Shown here in pieces: positions 1 to 12,400 of a DNA stretch of 64,000 nt. This stretch comes from Dysidea avara (lineage: Eukaryota > Porifera > Demospongiae > Dictyoceratida > Dysideidae): the NCBI RefSeq assembly GCF_963678975.1, contig NC_089279.1, forward strand, positions 24,786,004 through 24,850,003, in the 5' to 3' direction. The position numbers were made by a program, and so were the translations under genes. The notes below the pieces were generated by a model. The model worked only from the letters and a program-made list of their open reading frames with translations, made no database searches and had not been told where the DNA came from. Numbering within the stretch: position 1 is the stretch's first letter; every line of letters starts with the position of its first letter.

Positions 1-3000
1 TGTTGATCATGACTTTGCTTCTGTTTAGTTTGTTCTAAACACACTTTCGACTCAAGATTTGGTCGCAACACATCTAACCGTGTTCGTAGTGCACGACCCA
101 TCAGTAGTTCACAAGGAGCAATGTTTGTTATACAATGTGGGGTTGTTCTATACATCAATAGAAAATTTACAATTCTTTGAGGAAAAGGAATGCCATCATT
201 GTTACTTCGGTGCATAGATTGTTTAAAAGTTTGTACCATATGTTCGGCTAGGCCGTTTGATGCTGGATGATAAGGTGCCACTCGAAAATGTTTGATGCCG
301 TTCACTTTACAAAACTCAGAAAATTCAGCAGAAATAAACTGTGGACCATTGTCACTTACAATTTTTTCAGGTAGTCCATGTCTTGAAAATATTTCTCTAA
401 GCACCTTGATTGTGTTAGTGGCGGTGGTGGAGGACGTGTCTATGATTTCTGGCCACTTAGAAAAAGCATCAACAGCTATCAGAAAAGTTTTATTCATGAA
501 AGACCCTGCAAAGTCTAAATGTATTCTGGTCCAAGGCTTAGATGGCCAAATCCATGGATGTAGTGGAGCTGCGACTGGGGCTCTTTGATCTTGCTGACAA
601 CTTTTACAACTCTTAATCAACTGTTCTATATCTTTATCAATACAGGGCCACCAGACATGACTCCGGGATACTTGCTTCACTCTGAATACACCCATGTGAC
701 CCTCATGGAGCATCTCTAAAACTCTAGACTGTAATTTCTTGGGAACAAGAACTCTAATACCCCATAGGATACATCCCTCTTCAATCGATAGTTCTGTTCT
801 GCGGGACCAAAATGGCTTAAGAGCATCTGGACATGTTTTAGGCCAACCTCTTTGCAGGTAGTAATACACTTTGCTTAACAAGGGATCAGATCGGGTTGCT
901 TTACACAAATCAACAACAGATACAGACACAGTATTAATCTGAGACACATTATACAAAGACACTTCAGACAAGCACTCACCATCAGTGTTAGCAGGTAATG
1001 GCAGTCTAGAAAGGCCATCTGCGTTGGCATGAGCCTTGGTAGGTCTGAATTCAATTGTATAATTGTAAGATGATAAATGAAGTGCCCAACGCTGTAATCT
1101 GCCTGCTGCTAATGCAGGAACTCCATTTTTGGGACCAAACAAAACAGTTAAAGGACTTGTGAATAGTTTTTTTCACTAGAAGACAAACTGCGAGAAGTAA
1201 AGGCAATAGGGTGCTCTTGGCCATCATGGTCAACATGAGATAACACAGCACCAATTCCGTAATTTGACGCATCACCGGCCAGTCTGACAGGCAGCTTTGG
1301 ATCATAATGAACCAAGACCGGGGCCTCACTAAGACACTTCTTGATCTGTGTGAAAACTTGTGAACATTCATCTGACCAGTTCCATTTCACTCCATTCTTA
1401 AGTAAGGCATGTAGTGGGTGACGTTTTGAAGCCACATTCTGAATAAACTTTCCATAGTAATTCACCATTCCTAAGAAGGAACGCAGTTCAGTAATGTTCT
1501 TAGGAGCTGGAGCTTTGACAATCGCTTCTACTTTACTGGTTGATGTGTGTACACCTTCTGCATCAATTCGGTGCCCCAAGTACTCAACACTGTCCTGCAT
1601 AAAACTACATTTCTCTCGCTTCAGTCTTAGACCATGTTTGGATAATCTGGCAAGCACTTCAGAGAGATTTCTAAGGTGTTCTTCCTCAGATGAGCCTGTC
1701 ACCAGTATGTCATCGAGGTAACAGATAGCATGGGAGAGCCCCTTAAGGATGGTGTCCATCGCTTTCTGAAAAACTGCGGGGGCTGAGGATACCCCAAAAG
1801 GTAGTCGCAGATATCTGTATAATCCTCGTTGTGTGTTGATGGTCACATAAGAGCAAGATTCTGGGTCCAATAGCATTTGTTGGTATGCTGCTGATAGGTC
1901 AAGTTTAGTAAATTTACATCCACCAGTTAGGCAAGTCATTAGATCCTCAGGACGTGGCAAAGGGTACTGATCAGTCTCTAAGTAAGGATTCAAAGTTTTC
2001 TTGTAGTCGCCACATAGTCTGACTCCACCATCTCTCTTTGGCACAGCTACTAAAGGTGTTGCCCACTCACTGTAAGGTACACTCTCTATGACTCCAGTAT
2101 CTTCTAAATGTTGCAATTGTCAATCAACTGCATCTCTCAGTGCATAGGGTACCTGTCTGGGTCTACAAAACTGAGGCTTTGTGTCTGGCTTCACAGTCAG
2201 TTTAGCCTTGAACTCCTTGAGAGTGCCCAACTCATTGGTAAATACATCACCATATTTGTCTATCACAGCTTTCAGAGGAGGTTGTTTACTGTGTACAGTA
2301 GCTACACCTAAATTATGCCAGTCCAGCCTAATTTTCATTAATCAATCACGCCCCAAAAGTGTTGGCCCCTGCCCATTCACATCATAGAGTGTATGTATTC
2401 CCACATAGGTACCATATCTCACCTTCACTTGTATGGTTCCCAACACTGCTAATGACTCTGTTGTGTAGGTCTGCAGTTGTGTTCTGGACTTCATCAATTT
2501 CACTTTGGGAAAAAACTGCTTTTGGGTGATCACTGACATTAGAGAGACCGCTGCTCCTGTATCCACTTCCATCAGGACTTGCTGTCCATTGAGCTCCATC
2601 TGAACTGTAATGAGCTTATTGTTGTGGTCATCAACTCTCAGAATGGCTGATTCTGGAAAAGTTTCTGTCTCCACAGTATCTGTGTCTGTTTCTGATACCC
2701 AATTATTTTTCTTTGGTCCATGAGTAGTACTCTTAGGAAAGTTTTTCCCATCAAAATTCTTAGTGGCAGATTTGCCTGTTGCTGTGTGAGATGTCCCTGC
2801 ACCTCTACTACAGCACATTTTGACTAGATGGCCAATCTTCTTACAATTTTGACATTCTGCTTCTTTAAAATGACAGTCCTTCGGTTTGTGACGATCGCTC
2901 CCACAACGATAACAAGGGTTGGTCACAGCTGAAACTTCACCGACTCAAAATGAGTTACTTTCGGCTCCTTTCAACTTCTGGGCATTACGGTCGGCTGCCT

Positions 3001-3530
3001 CTATGCCTTTAGCTATATCCAGCGTCTTGGTCAATGTCAGTTCAGCCTCAGCTAAAAGACGCTTCTGGATACTCACGTTGCGAAGGCCACAGACGATACA
3101 GTCGCGGATGGCTTCTTCAAGGTAATTTCCAAAAACACAATGAGTTGCTAAACGACGCAATTCTGCTTCGTACTCAGGTACTGACTCGTTAGCAGCCTGG
3201 CTTCTGCGATGAAATTGAAACCTCTCCACGATAATCACTGGCTTTGGTTCGTAGTGCTTCTTCAGAGTTTCTGACAGTACAGCAAACGATTTGGAGGCTG
3301 CCTTTCTGGTGCCAGGAGGTCACTCAGTAGCGAATAAGTCTTTCTTCCAATTATTGACAACAAAACTGCGACCCTTTTGTTCTCTGCTATCTCGTTAGCT
3401 TGAAAGAAAATTTCTGCTCTCTCTAGGTACGTGGAATTCCGATCACTTGTTGGGTCAAAATTCTTGCATTTCCCCAATCATAGTAGTCATCCTCGTTGCC
3501 AGTATGTCACGTTCGGGGGAGCTCATTTAA
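1..3530 (-). mobile_element. Ty3/Gypsy-type LTR retrotransposon, decayed, cut by window edge
   Basis: Fossil element read on the minus strand. Parts in element order, at rough positions: gag-like capsid region (about 3.5-2.95 kb), a CCHC zinc-knuckle segment and an aspartic protease with a D-T-G-A active site (about 2.9-2.35 kb), reverse transcriptase with the YLDD motif followed by RNase H (about 2.3-1.1 kb), then integrase-like sequence running to base 1 and out of the window. A primer-binding-site-like stretch lies near 3.49 kb and a likely LTR edge near 3505; the outer LTR boundary is not resolved and the second LTR is outside the window. Coding parts are spread over several frames, so the copy looks broken, with roughly five or more breaks. 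Protein similarity is still high, so the insertion seems fairly young. The family is assigned from RT and protease style; a finer clade (Mag-like or other) is a guess. Confidence 0.9.
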
Positions 3531-3956
3531 GTCACACAAGATAAATTAATAATCTTAATCACAACAAGGTAATCGCAGCAACTACAACTAACAGCAATTT
3601 ACACTCTACAACAATGCCATGGCAGCAGAACTTACAACACGTCAAAAAGCAATTACAATTGCATCATATAACATAATACAACAATACATCACAACTCACT
3701 TTCTCGCTGACTCACTCACTCACGCATGCATACATACAAATGTCTTCCCAAAAGAGTGGTACAGCATTGCTCTAATAAAACCACATTGAAAGAGCTGTTC
3801 TATTCATGTGGTTTTCTTATGATGTGGTTCAAAATGGTTGATAAAAATCATTTTAATTTGGCAACTTAATTGATCTATTAGAGAAACTCTGAACACATGC
3901 ACACATTACACACACAGTGCACACATTACAAACTACACTGTACTGTGCACAATAAC

Positions 3957-4560
3957 ATCAAGACTCACGGTAGTGAGTCGCGCGGCCAAGAAACTACAAA
4001 GCGCACGCCACAATTAAAACGCACGGCCACTACTGTGAGTTATTTACGTGTAGGGACGGTTTCACAATATTAGCCCTGAATTATGCAATCTTTCTCAATA
4101 GGTTTATACTGCACTTTGTGATTTTAAAAAAACTTGGTGTCATTGTTTTCTTGTCGCAACCTCTTAACAAGCGTATTTAGATATAATTCACTCAATTTCT
4201 CACCGTGTGTTTCAGCTATCGTAACATTATACCACTCAATACACTCGTGTTTCAACAATCCATCTGGCACTAACATTATGTAGTACTGGATCGCCTCTAT
4301 ACGTATTTTCTCCGTTCAAACCTCTAATCCCTACAATAACTTTTAAAGATACGATGTGGACACAAGCCCTAATGTCTGACAATAAGTTGTGAAAGCGTGC
4401 AGAGCTGTAAGTTACCTTAGGAAGGCGTTTTAAGCAGAAATCTTTTTGACTCCATTCAGTGCCACGCCTCATACGAGCGTTTATAATGGCCAGATGTCTT
4501 ATAAACAAGATGTGACTTGCTATATAATGTACGCATGTACAATATAATGAAAACAATCAA
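3957..4560. repeat. Hairpin-ended dispersed repeat, copy at 3.96 kb
   Basis: The left edge begins ATCAAGAC and carries a perfect hairpin (GACTCAC-GGTA-GTGAGTC, 3962-3979) followed by a GCGCGGCCAAGAAAC block. The body matches 23731-24250 closely in the same order and orientation. The copy directly abuts the outer flank of the LTR element. Both copies share a short open frame on the minus strand, but the DNA is alike throughout, so there is no sign of protein-level selection. Class unknown; a non-autonomous element is likely. Confidence 0.7.
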
Positions 4561-4799
4561 TCACTTGCATCATTCTTATGGACTTCTTTTTTAAGTGATT
4601 ACAATTTCTTATGCAGAGGCAATCCTGCCCACCTCAGCCCCTTTTCCCACACACCTACGTATACCCCCTTATAATGCTGTATCAGTTTTATGATAGTAGT
4701 CTGAAAAAAACTCTAAATAGCACTAAATTTTTGTGTAAAAAATATTCTAGTACAATATACAGCACATTTGTTTAAATGGATTTTCAGCAATGTTTGGTA

Positions 4800-5385
4800 A
4801 GGCACAGGCATAAGCAGCGAAAAGGTTGGGGGAGGAGGGCTTCATCCCCCCTTAGGGGTGGCTTAACCCCCTTGTGATGATATCTTGCTGAAATTATCCT
4901 TCTTGGAGTGGGGCTGAAAACTATGAGTAAGATTGATATACTCTAATAGAACACTCAAATGCCCTAACAGAGCAGTCAAAACACTGCATAAACCTAAAAG
5001 TTGACTACAGCAGGAATTGAACCACTGACCTCTTACTTGATAGTTGGTGTCCTAACTGCTGTACCAAGTGTTTCCAGGTGTCTAAATAAGCTGTCTTTGC
5101 ACTGCTTAAAAATGTTGTATGTTTTATGACCCTGTAGTCAACACTGCCAAACAAATTTATTAGCTGCAAATAGCCTGTTTAAAATATTTTTGACTAAACA
5201 AATGGTGTTTTAGTTGCAATGCTTCAAATTGTATCTATAAATTAATTCTGGTGAACTTTAAGACAATGCTAAAGCTAAAATGGCCACAGCTTCTGGAGGG
5301 TAGTGCCCCCTAGACCCCCTACTGCCACAGATCTATGGTCTCCCCCCTCACATCAACTACTTCCTCCACCACTGGGCACAGGTCC
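4800..5385. repeat. Dispersed repeat R4, copy 1
   Basis: Shares with 53190-53600 the left block (GGGGCTTCATCCCC-like, then AAATTATCCTTCTTGGAGTG and GGGGCTGAAAA) and the right edge (ATCAACTACTTCCTCCACCA CTG). Inside lie the paired CTCTATTAGAG-type motif (about 4940-4985, on the minus strand) and a tRNA-like segment. The edges resemble short terminal inverted repeats with GGCGG/CCACC cores. The remaining sequence from 4560 to 6480 holds no recognised exon. Confidence 0.55.
5005..5088 (-). repeat. tRNA-like segment (SINE head)
   Basis: Read on the minus strand it has an A-box-like TGGTACAGCAGTTAGGA and a B-box-like GTGGTTCAATTCCTGC at tRNA spacing. No clean acceptor stem is visible, so it is taken as a tRNA-derived SINE head rather than a working tRNA gene. 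In this orientation it lies just upstream of the paired CTCTATTAGAG motif at about 4940-4985. Confidence 0.5.
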
Positions 5386-5568
5386 ATCCCCAGATATGCC
5401 ACTGACTTGGAGAAATGCAACTTAAATAGCTGTTTATACTGTACTTGCATTACCATACCCTGGACCTTAGCTAATGTATGTATGCAACATCATATCAATA
5501 TTCAAGGTGCAATTTGCAACTTATTATGTTGGTCACTTAGCAGAAATACAAGGACTTTCTTCCACAGA

Positions 5569-5584
5569 TGTGTGCGCGTGCGCG

Positions 5585-5650
<66 letters not shown>
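5569..5650. repeat. (TG)n microsatellite
   Basis: About 80 bases of TG dinucleotides with a few CG interruptions at the left edge (TGTGCGCGTGCGCG). Open frames across it on both strands are products of the repeat. Confidence 0.97.
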
Positions 5651-6483
5651 GAGGCACATTTAGGAGGTGTCCTGGAGTTCCAGACACCCTTTACAAAATA
5701 ACTTATGCGATTGCAGCAGGAACACTGACCAGACTATTATTACAATTTGGCAGCACAAAATATAATCTTACAGAATAAATGACAATTGGGCATGGCAGTA
5801 TAGCTAGCTACAGTGTAACTAATGGGAAACTTATTTTATTTCTCAAATGTGAATTAAGAGAGAACAAGGTTAAACTTTGATCAAAATACTGTAATAGAGC
5901 AGTCAGATGAATAGAGTAGTCAAACTACTCTAGTAGAACATTCATAATGAAATATAATTTTAAAATGGGCATTAATAATAATATAAATAGAATATTATTG
6001 TAGTTAAATCTTGAGTTTCATTTCAATTGATCAGTGTTGGGTTACTGCAATGTATAACCAGTCATATAATTAAAATTTAAGACTGGAACCAAGCATAAAC
6101 ATGTATATTGATAATAATTTATACCATACCTAAAATATACACTAATAGACTTTGAAGAATTTCAATGTTCAAAATCTGTCAGTGACTAGGGACTGCACCC
6201 CTAGACCCTGCACTTGAACTCACAACCAAATCTGGAAACCATCTTTGAAAAATCCTGGATACACCCCTGGTGTGAGTATACAAGTAACATGTACTGTATA
6301 TGGCTAAGAGCTTAGATTATAAAACCAGTGGTACTCATTAATTACCCACTGTCATGTGTTTGTATATCTGTAGAACAATAGCTTTTACTATTTGACTCAC
6401 TACTACGAGTCTTGACACATTGTTAAATGGTGTACTGAGTAAATTATAGCAAGCTTAACAACGTTGTTGCACTCTACTTTCAG

Positions 6484-9400
6484 CTATTATTGTACAGTTT
6501 GAGCAATCAATATACAATTTTGATGAAGGCAATGGACCAGCAGTATTTGTACTAGTTCTCAGTAACCCATCATCAACCGATATTGTTGTACAAGTATTAT
6601 ATGATGACAATACTGGTAGTGGTGAGCATTCCACTCTTGTAAAGTTATTAAATTATATTATCTTGTTGTTACAGGAGTAAGCACTGACTACTTGTCTGAA
6701 GCTTACAATGTAACGTTTCCTGCTGGAGTAACCAGTGTGTCTTTTAGTTTTCCAATAATTAATGACAACATTTTGGAAGATGATGAGAACTTTATTCTTA
6801 CTATTGACCCATCGTCAGCACCTGATGATGTTAATGGTGGTCAAGCTACAGTGACTATAGTGGATGATGATCGTAAGTGGTTTGTGAAGAGTATAAATTA
6901 TATGCACTGCTTAAGTAATAGTGCAATGTCTAAAGCACAGCAAATATAACACTCACTGTTACCGTATTATTTTATCTGGTTTCAGCAATAAATGTACAGT
7001 TTGAAAAGCTATCATATATTATTGATAAGAGTATAAATTATATGCACTGCTTAAGTAATAGTGCAATGTCTAAAGCACAGCAAATATAACACTCACTGTT
7101 ACCGTATTATTTTATCTGGTTTCAGCAATAAATGTACAGTTTGAAAAGCTATCATATATTATTGATGAAAATGATGGACCAGCACAACCTGTACTAAGTC
7201 TCAGTAACCCATCATCAACTGATATTACTGTACTAGTTAGAGATATTGTAGGTACTGCTACTGGTGAGTCTAGTGCTATAACAAAACTTTCAATTTTAAC
7301 AGTATTGCTACAGGAGGAGGTATTGATTACTACTCTACACCATATAACATTACATTTCCTGCTGGAGTGACCAGAGTACCATTAAGTATTACAATCATTG
7401 ATGACAACATATTTGAAAGTGATGAGATATTTTATTTGAATATCACAACTGATTCACTACCCAATGGTGTTAGTGTTGGTTATCCTAACCAAACAACTGT
7501 GACCATAGAGGATGATGAATGTAAGAAGCCAGTTTGTACTGTCTGTTTATTATCAGCATGCATGTGACCAGATTTGCAAAAGGTGTCTTCTTCACATGAA
7601 TACCAAATGTATTTCATAACGCAAACAATTAATAGTTGTGCATTTTCCACTGTTATCTTTCTGCTGCTCTACTTGGCCTGCTTTCTGTTCCCATATTTTA
7701 AATCCATGGATAATGATCTGTGATCACTCTGGCTTTATTGAACAACTTGTACACACTCAGCAAGACAGCTGCATTTATCTGGACGATTTCTCCACAACTG
7801 TCCACATTTTGTGTGATACACAACTCTACCAATGTAACAGATGCCTATGAATAGCTTCATTCATGATGAAAAAGTGATAGTTACAACTTTAGACATTAAC
7901 AATAATTATAATCAGCTAAACACTTCATGCCACTATTGCACAATCAGGTCAGGCTAAGGGTAGGCACTATGAAATGCTGAGCGCTTGTGTGAATGCTAGG
8001 AGGATCTGGGGGCATGCTCCCCCAGGACAATTTTCAATATTGCATGCTCTGAGATTTAATATAAGAATATTTTCAGCTGTGAATTTCCTAGCAAAGCGTT
8101 GACTAACACTTGTGTTAAACTTACTGCATGTAGCCACATAATGTGTTCACATTAGTTTCTTACATTATACAGTTGTAGCACTTGTAAATTCAGTCTAACA
8201 TTTGAAACTGATAGCTATATAACTTATAACTAACTTAATGTGATGAAGTCACAACTCAGTGGATAGCTAGCTAGGCACTACACTATATGCTTACCCTATC
8301 ATGCTATGCTGCAGTGCTCAAATGTTCATCCAATTACTGTATGTATTCTTCCATGCAAAGCTATTTATATTTCATATTTGCTAGCTTCATAAAGTGTTTG
8401 ACTAATAAATCAGTAAGCATCTGAGTGCTCTATTAGGATGACTGTTCTATTAGAGTGTTTTGATTTGTCATTGTTATTGTTATTTTTTCCATGACTGACT
8501 GTCACAGGGAAGGATTTAACAGTATGTTGTAAATACTCTATTGGCATTATATCACAATGCTTGCATTATGCTTTAAGCAATTACCATTCCCAGAAACACA
8601 CCAGCATAATTGACCAGTGCCTATCAGCAACTTGGATATATATATTATTAAAATTAATTAGGTTAGGTAATCCTAAGGCTGCAGCACATGTTGCTGTCAG
8701 ACGTTTAGTGCTGGTCACTGTAAAGTGCTAATAATAAAAACAAAATAATAATAATGCTGAAAAAGTGGTCAGGCTATGGCCTGACAGGCCAGACTGCTTC
8801 CTCCACCCTGACAATGTGCAAAAAGATATATTTCACAAACTGGGTCTCATATTACAGAGATAGCAAAGATTACATGTACGTATGTTAGTAACCTTTAGAT
8901 CCTCTATAGCTAGTATATATTAGCCATCTTTTTCTTCATTCAGGCACCATGATGCAATACTGCTGTCTAGCTCATTTAGACTTCAATCATTGCATGCACA
9001 AAGAATCTTTTTGCTGTTTTAAACTTTGTTTTCTTATATGCAAATTCCTTAGCCAGCACCCATGGTTACAGCAAGTATAATTATGATGTGGTCAAGTCTA
9101 TTATACAAACTGAAACATTCCATTCATGCAAAGTAAATAACAAGAGTTTTTATTCTTACAACGCTTCTACAGAACATAAACAAGCCCTATTATTGATGGG
9201 TCACATCCTGACACCAACTTTTATGGGTACTTAATGTAGTCTATAGCTAAAGATTCTGTACATGCAGTAGTTGTGGCTTATACAATCTAATCCAAAACAG
9301 CCAAGCTGTAAAAAAAGTGTGCGGCCCTCAAAAAGGCTATGGTGAAAAAGATGTGAAATCCATGGTGGCGGCCAAGAAATGGCTGTGATGGTAGATTAAT

Positions 9401-12400
9401 GGTAAAAATTTTAATAACGACAATTCAGGTGGATTTTGGTGCCGCTTGGTCAATTGGCACAAAATTCACCTGAATTGTCGTTATTAAAATTTTTACCATT
9501 AACCTACCATCACAGCCATTTCTTGGCCGCCACCTTGGATTTCACATCTTTTTTCACCATAGCCTTTTTGAGGGCCACACACTTTTTTTACAGCTTGGCT
9601 GTTTTGGATTAGATTTCACTTCTTTTTGTATTTGTATACCCCAAAGCCGGCCTATGGCCTGCTTTGGGACTTTTTAACCTATCTTTTTTTCTTTACCACA
9701 GGAAGAAGAAAAGATGAAGCAGATGTACCTTAAATATTTCTGATTTAATCAGTAAATGTACAAATTATATATATATATAATACATATATTTATTACAGAA
9801 CTGTCCATGGTGGTTTCTGTGTAACTGAACACTCTTCAAGGCAACTTCTTCTAGCTGATCTCTCTACAGGGTGATTTGTTTGTAGCTGAACTATCAACAA
9901 GGTAACTTCTTCTAGCTGTTCTCTCTACAGGGTGATTTATTTGTAGCTGGATTCAGTACAGGTGATTTTTTTGCTGCTGAACTATCTAGATGATGGTTTC
10001 TTTGTAGCTGAACTCTCTACAAGGAAATTTCTTCTAGCTGAACTCTCTACATGGTGGTTTCTTTGTAGCTGAACTCTCTACAAGATAACTTCTTTTAACT
10101 GATCTTTCTACAGGGCAATTTGTTAGTGGCAGAATTTTCTACAGGGTGATTTCTTTGCAGCTGAACTCTCTACATGGTGGTTTCTTTTTACTGTAGCTGA
10201 ACTCTCTACAAGGTAATTTCTTCTAGCTGATCTCTCTACAGGGTGATTTGTTTGTAGCTGAATTCTATACAGGTGATTTGTTTGCAGCTGAGCTCTTTAC
10301 AAAATAGTTTCTTTGTAGCTGAACTCTTTACAAGGTAACTTCTTCTAACTAAACTCTCTACAGGGAGATTTGTTTGCAGCTGAACTCTCTTCATGATGGT
10401 TTCTTTGTAGCTGAACTCTCTACAAGGTAACTTCTTCTAGCTGAACTCCCTACATGGTGGTTTCTTTGTAGCTGAACTCTCTACAGGTGATTTGTTTGCA
10501 GCTGAACTCTCCACACGATGGTTTCTTTAAATTTGTAGCTGAACTCTCTACAAGGTAACTTCTTCTAGCTGATCTCTCTACAGGGTGATTTGTTTGTAGC
10601 TGAACTCTCTACAGGTGATTTGTTTGCAGCTGAACTCTCCACATGATGGTTTCTTTAAATTTGTAGCTGAACTCTCTACAAGGTAACTTCTTCTAGCTGA
10701 TCTCTCTACAGGGTGATTTGTTTGTAGCTGAATTCTGTACAGGTGATTTGTTTGCAGCTGAGCTCTTTACAAAATGGTTTCTTTGTAACTGAACTCTCTA
10801 CAAGGTAACTTCTTCTAACTAAACTCTCTACAGGGAGATTTGTTTGCAGCTGAACTCTCTTCATGATGGTTTCTTTGTAGCTGAACTCTCTACAAGGTAG
10901 CTTCTTCTAGCTGATGTCTGCACAAGGTCACTAGTTTGTAGCTGAACTTTCTACATGGTAGTTTCTTTGTAACTGAACTCTCTACTAGGTAACTTCTTCT
11001 AGCTGATCTCTCTACAGGGTGACTTGTTTGTAGCTGAATTTTCAACAAGGTAACTTCTTCTAGCTGATTTCTCTACAGGGTGATTTGTTTGTAGCTGAAT
11101 TCTGTACAGGTGATTTGTTTGCAGCTGAGCTCTTTACAGAATGGTTTCTATGTAACTGAACTCTTTACAAAGTAACTTCTTCTAGCTGATGTCTCTACAG
11201 GGTCACTAGTTTGTAAATGAATTCTCTACATGGTGGTTTCTTTGTAACTGAACTCTCTACGAGGTAACTTCTTCTAGCTGATCTTTCTATAGGGTGATTT
11301 GTTTGTAGTGGAATTCTGTAAAGGTGATTTTTTTGCAGCTGAGCTCTTTACAGAATGGTTTCTTTGTAGCTGAACTCTTTACAAAGTAATTCTTCTAGCT
11401 GATGTCTCTACAAGGTCACTAGTTTGTAAACGAATTCTCTACACGGTGGTTTCTTTGTAACTGAACTCTCTACCAGGAAACTTCTCCTAGCTGATCTCTC
11501 TACAGGGAGATTTGTTTGTAGCTGAACTCTTTACAAAGTAATTCTTCTAGCTGATGTCTCTACAAGGTCACTAGTTTGTAAACGAATTCTCTACACGGTG
11601 GTTTCTTTGTAACTGAACTCTCTACCAGGAAACTTCTCCTAGCTGATCTCTCTACAGGGAGATTTGTTTGTAGCTGAACTCTCTACAGGTGATTTGTTTG
11701 CAGCTGAACTCTCCACATGATGGTTTCTTTGTAGCTGAACTCTCTACAAGGTAACTTCTTCTAGCTGATCTCTCTACAGGGTGATTTGTTTGTAGCTGAA
11801 CTATCAACAAGGTAACTTCTTCTAGCTGATCTCTCTACAGGGTGATTTGTTTGTAGCTGAATTCTGTACAGGTGATTTGATTGCAGCTGAGCTCTTCACA
11901 GAATGGTTTCTATGTAGCTGAACTCTTTACAAGGTAACTCCTTCTAGCTGATGTCTCTACAGGGTCACTAGTTTGTAAATGAATTCTCTACATGGTGGTT
12001 TCTTTGTAACTGAACTCTCTACAAGGAAACTTCTCCTAGCTGATTTCTCTACAGGGAGATTTGTTTGTAGCTGAACTCTCTACAGGTGATTTATTTGCAG
12101 CTGAACTCTCTACATGATGGTTTCTTTGTAGCTGAACTCTCTACAAGGTAACTTCTTCTAGCTGATCTCTCTACAGGGCGATTTGTTTGTAGCTGAACTC
12201 TCTACATTGTGGTTTCTTTGTAGCTGAACTCTACAAGGTGATTTCTTCTAGCTGAATGATCTCTTTCTATAGTTGCATGAATTCCCTACAAGGTAATTTC
12301 TTCTAGCTGATCTCTCTACAGGGTGAATTGTTTATGGCTGATGTCTCTACAGGGTGACTTGTTTGTAGCTGATCTCTATACAGGTTACTTGTTTCTAACT

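Noticed and set aside
4236-4556. Minus-strand frame with SDIRACVHIVSLKVIVGI shared with 24040-24231
   Set aside because: Both lie in copies of one repeat and the DNA is conserved in all positions, so conservation of the peptide is not evidence of a gene.
5335-5778. Open frames through the TG repeat on both strands
   Set aside because: Dinucleotide repeats stay open by composition; the flanking residues match no family.
6986-7066. Alternative Calx-beta exon from the first copy of the 140-bp duplication
   Set aside because: It hits an in-frame stop and lacks the rest of the domain.
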